DNA from: Halanaerobium hydrogeniformans
Lineage (GTDB): Bacteria; Bacillota; Halanaerobiia; Halanaerobiales; Halanaerobiaceae
Length of the DNA: 64,000 bases
Assembly: GCF_000166415.1 (NCBI RefSeq)
Contig: NC_014654.1
Coordinates: 186,001 to 250,000 of the forward strand
Reading direction: 5' to 3'
Position numbers and translations under genes: made by a program
Notes under the pieces: generated by a model
Seen by the model: the letters and a program-made list of their open reading frames with translations, nothing else
What the model was told of the DNA's origin: nothing
The model's database searches: none
In this document: positions 61,857 through 64,000 of the stretch, in pieces
Layout of the letters: the number at the start of each line of letters is the position of its first letter
Numbering within the stretch: the first letter of the stretch is position 1

Positions 61857-62189
61857 ATGGATAAAAGGCTTGTCCGCAGCTTCAAAAAAGAAGCTTTTAT
61901 TAAAAAAGATGATGACCAGATGATAATTTGCCGTTGTGAGGAGATCACAAAAGGAGAGATAAGAAAGGCTATTCATCAGGGAATGCTCAAAATTGATGAA
62001 CTTAAAAAGTATTTAAGAACAGGGATGGGATTATGTCAGGGGAGAACCTGTACAAAGCTTATTAAAAGGATAATGGCAGAAGAATTAAAGGTAGCAGCTG
62101 ATGAATTTAAAGATATTACAGCAAGGGCACCTCTGCGTCCGATTAAGATGGAGGTATATGCCAATGATGACCTTAATAATTGTGGTTAA
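61857..62189 (+). CDS. BFD-like [2Fe-2S] subunit
   Basis: 110-aa protein with a bacterioferritin-associated-ferredoxin-like domain: IICRCEEITKGEIRKAIHQG then YLRTGMGLCQGRTC. The four cysteines (CxC and CxxxxC) bind a 2Fe-2S cluster. In HcnB and related alpha subunits this domain is usually fused at the C-terminus; here it is a separate gene, its place in the alpha subunit being taken by the 4Fe-4S segment. ATG 61857 behind GGGGGAGGG. The C-terminal RAPLRPIKMEVY tail is typical of the family (APxRPV). Confidence 0.85.
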   Translation: MDKRLVRSFKKEAFIKKDDDQMIICRCEEITKGEIRKAIHQGMLKIDELKKYLRTGMGLCQGRTCTKLIKRIMAEELKVAADEFKDITARAPLRPIKMEVYANDDLNNCG

Positions 62190-62221
62190 AAAATGTAATT
62201 AAATAAAGGCAGGTAATTTAA

Positions 62222-63343
62222 GTGAAAAAATATGATGTAATAATTGTGGGAGCAGGTGTTATAGGTTCTGCTATAGCTTATAATCTAGCAGAAAAAAATT
62301 TAAAAGTTTTAGTTTTAGAAAAAGAAGAGATCGGGATAGGTGGTTCAAGCAGAAATGGGGGTGGGGTTCGTCAATCTGCTCGTAAAATAGAAGAACTTCC
62401 CCTGGCTATGTATGCTGTAAATAATATCTGGCCAACTCTTGATCAAAAATTGGGTGTTAATATCGAATATCATCAGGAGGGCAATCTGCGCCTGGGAAAA
62501 ACAGAAGCTCATCGCAAAATACTAGAAAAAATAGTGGCTGAAGGTAAAAAACAGAGCTTAGAATTGGATTTACTTGATAAAGACGAGGTCAAAAAAATAT
62601 GCCCATATATTTCTGATGAGGTTAAATATGCCAGTTATTGTCCCACGGATGGTCATGCAAATCCAATGAAAACAACCCTGGGCTATTATAAAAAGGCACT
62701 AGAACTAGGAGTCAGTTTTATTACCGGGGAAGAAGTTGAATCAGTTTTGATAGAAAAAGCTAAGATCGCAGGGGTTAAAACAAAAGATAATTCTTATTAT
62801 AGCAGCAAGGTGATTTTAGCTGCTGGTTATGAGTCTAAGTATATTGCAGCTTCTGTGGGGGTTAATATTCCGATGCGCAAGCTTTTGGTAGAGGTTATGG
62901 TAACAGAGCCCAGAGAATTAATGTTTGATCAGATGATAGGAACAGCGGGTTCTGATTTTTACGGACATCAGAGTGAACATGGTTCATTTGTTTTTGGTGG
63001 AATGACCGGTAATGAACCCTATAAATTTGATCAAAAAAGACGGGTCACTTTAGAAAGAACAGCACCATCAATTTCACGGGCTATTTTAAATTATTTTCCA
63101 GTTTTGAAGGACTTAAATGTGATCAGAACCTGGTCAGGTTTTCTTGATCAAACTCCTGATCACCTCCCAATCTTAAGTAAAGTAGAGGCAATTGATAATT
63201 TTTATTTAGCCTGTGGATTTAGCGGCCATGGTTTTGGTATTTCTCCAGCTGTTGGAGAATTGATGGCTGACCTGGTAGTTGAAGAAGAACCTGCATTAGA
63301 TCTGGCTAATTTCAAATATGATCGTTTTCATCCTAAGTCTTAA
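62222..63343 (+). CDS. FAD-dependent amine/amino-acid dehydrogenase beta subunit (DAO family; SoxB/HcnC-like)
   Basis: 373-aa flavoprotein that carries the substrate-oxidising site. GTG 62222 behind GGCAGG. FAD motif KYDVIIVGAGVIGSAIAYNLAE, then GGSSRNGGGVRQS (a GGxS-R-x-G-G-G-x-R pattern shared with sarcosine oxidase beta, HcnC and N-methylglutamate dehydrogenase), and a C-terminal CGFSGHGFGISPAVGELMADLV. Substrates in this family are secondary amines or N-alkyl amino acids such as sarcosine, N-methylglutamate, opines or D-hydroxyproline; oxidation gives an imine. The gene follows the iron-sulfur and alpha subunits by 32 bp and completes the complex. Confidence 0.88.
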   Translation: MKKYDVIIVGAGVIGSAIAYNLAEKNLKVLVLEKEEIGIGGSSRNGGGVRQSARKIEELPLAMYAVNNIWPTLDQKLGVNIEYHQEGNLRLGKTEAHRKILEKIVAEGKKQSLELDLLDKDEVKKICPYISDEVKYASYCPTDGHANPMKTTLGYYKKALELGVSFITGEEVESVLIEKAKIAGVKTKDNSYYSSKVILAAGYESKYIAASVGVNIPMRKLLVEVMVTEPRELMFDQMIGTAGSDFYGHQSEHGSFVFGGMTGNEPYKFDQKRRVTLERTAPSISRAILNYFPVLKDLNVIRTWSGFLDQTPDHLPILSKVEAIDNFYLACGFSGHGFGISPAVGELMADLVVEEEPALDLANFKYDRFHPKS

Positions 63344-63368
63344 TTTAGAAAACAAGGAGGTTATTAAA

Positions 63369-63764
63369 ATGGATTTCAAAAGAGAAAATTTTTCTTCCGG
63401 GGCACCATTAGAAGAAAAGGTTGGTTACAGCAGGGTGGTAAAGGTAGGACCTTTGGTTCATGTTGGTGGAACAACGTCTGTACAGTCAGATGGCAGTGTT
63501 TTTGGAGTAGATGATGGTTATGCTCAGACCAAATTTATTTTAGAAAAAATAGAAGATAATTTAAATAAAGCCGGGGCAGGCTTAAAAGATGTAACCAAAG
63601 TAAAAATGTATGCTGTCGATATGGGTAGAAGTTCTGAATACATAAAAGCCTATTCTGAATTCTTCAAAGAAATTAAACCCTTGTTTACCCTGGTTGGAAT
63701 TAAAGAATTGAACCGTGAAACACAGCTGCTTGAAATAGAGGTTGATGCTTTTATTAATGCTTAA
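63369..63764 (+). CDS. Rid (YjgF/YER057c/UK114) family protein
   Basis: 131-aa member of the Rid family. ATG 63369 behind AAGGAGG; an earlier in-frame ATG overlaps the previous gene and has no ribosome site. N-terminal YSRVVKVGPLVHVGGTTSV and C-terminal LLEIEVDAFI fit the trimeric fold. RidA hydrolyses reactive imines and enamines, so a place after an amine dehydrogenase makes sense. However, the position of the catalytic Arg (in the PARSAVE-type strand) reads PLFTLVG here, without Arg, so imine deaminase activity may be lost or changed. It ends the operon. Confidence 0.85.
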   Translation: MDFKRENFSSGAPLEEKVGYSRVVKVGPLVHVGGTTSVQSDGSVFGVDDGYAQTKFILEKIEDNLNKAGAGLKDVTKVKMYAVDMGRSSEYIKAYSEFFKEIKPLFTLVGIKELNRETQLLEIEVDAFINA

Positions 63765-63786
63765 ATTTAATAATTTAATTATTTTT

Positions 63787-63896
63787 AGTCCTGAAGATCT
63801 TCTTTTAACTTGCTGGGGCAAACTGCTAATTTGCAAACTCTACTATCTCATCCCCACCCTTCTCAAAGTTAATTGCAGATTTTCAGGACTTTTTTA
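63787..63896 (+). terminator. Long nested hairpin closing the amine operon
   Basis: 63787-63800 pairs with 63877-63890 (14 positions, AGTCCTGAAGATCT with its near-complement). Inside are TTAACTT/AAGTTAA (63805-63811 with 63866-63872), TGGGG/CCCCA, and a GCAAA/TTTGC hairpin. Five T follow. It is much larger than a normal terminator and may be a structured 3' region or small RNA. Confidence 0.55.
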
Positions 63897-63900
63897 TTTT

Positions 63901-63923
63901 AAAAACATTAGTTCGCGACAATA
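63901..63923 (+). repeat. Second copy of the 23-bp post-terminator motif
   Basis: Matches 55360-55382 at 20 of 23 positions, again right after a terminator. It contains the palindromic core TTCGCGA. Confidence 0.5.
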
Positions 63924-64000
63924 AGGTGTCATAGTCTTGTGATATAATCACATCTGTAATACAATATAAGTAGTGCAGATATTCTGGGGGTGGAAAGCTT
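63924..64000 (+). other. Non-coding end of the window
   Basis: A near-palindrome GTGAT-ATA-ATCAC (63939-63951) contains a TATAAT box. The window ends in GGGGGTGG, which could be the ribosome site of a gene starting outside. No gene is visible. Confidence 0.3.

Overview
The window reads as AT-rich chromosomal DNA of a halophilic, anaerobic, fermentative Firmicute, most like a member of the Halanaerobiales. This is inference: the proteins are rich in Glu and Asp, TTG and GTG starts are common behind strong Shine-Dalgarno sites, the solute-binding protein has a signal peptide without a lipobox (which suits a two-membrane cell), and metabolism relies on CoA-acylating, ADP-forming and pyruvate-phosphate-dikinase steps. 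No rRNA, tRNA, CRISPR array, phage or transposase gene was seen.

Positions 1-15554 form a catabolic island on the + strand. It holds the end of a 2-oxoacid dehydrogenase E1-beta gene and its E2, a ribose/inositol-type ABC importer (two permeases, binding protein, double ATPase), a Gfo/Idh dehydrogenase, a TIM-barrel isomerase, an SDR, an M24-fold hydrolase, a CoA-acylating aldehyde dehydrogenase, a SucCD-like ADP-forming CoA ligase and the E3 dihydrolipoyl dehydrogenase. Read together: a sugar or polyol is imported, oxidised and cleaved, and its aldehyde and oxoacid products become acyl-CoA, from which the ligase makes ATP. The substrate is not identified.

Positions 15755-25708 hold C3/C4 metabolism and small conserved genes: tandem malic enzymes, a bacterial PH-domain protein, a LarA-type nickel racemase, pyruvate phosphate dikinase, an FAH-family enzyme, UspA, pyrophosphatase, and a YlbF-family protein with a His/Cys-rich tail. 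A malate-to-pyruvate-to-PEP route, possibly entered from D-malate, is a reasonable reading.

Positions 25928-55313 are dominated by signalling: six GGDEF proteins (four also carrying HD-GYP), a broken HD-GYP gene, a chemoreceptor, a large PAS hybrid histidine kinase, a ComFB protein and HPr. Within it, a CarH-like cobalamin-binding sensor sits 3 nt upstream of a PAS-GGDEF gene and just after a CFA/coclaurine-type methyltransferase, which suggests a light- or cobalamin-controlled c-di-GMP switch. Two copies of a roughly 285-nt element with a conserved minus-strand promoter, complementary ends and U-tracts lie upstream of two consecutive GGDEF genes and look like a duplicated, undescribed non-coding RNA. 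An isolated carB and a frameshifted LysE-type exporter also lie here.

Positions 55584-63764 are a compact operon: a glutamine-synthetase/gamma-glutamylmethylamide-synthetase-like protein, three proteins matching the split N-methylglutamate synthase (class II amidotransferase, GXGXG, FMN synthase domain), a four-gene flavin/iron-sulfur amine dehydrogenase of the sarcosine-oxidase/HcnABC type whose alpha subunit carries two 4Fe-4S motifs and no folate domain, and a Rid-family protein. This looks like an anaerobic relative of the N-methylglutamate pathway and is the strongest candidate for a new system here.
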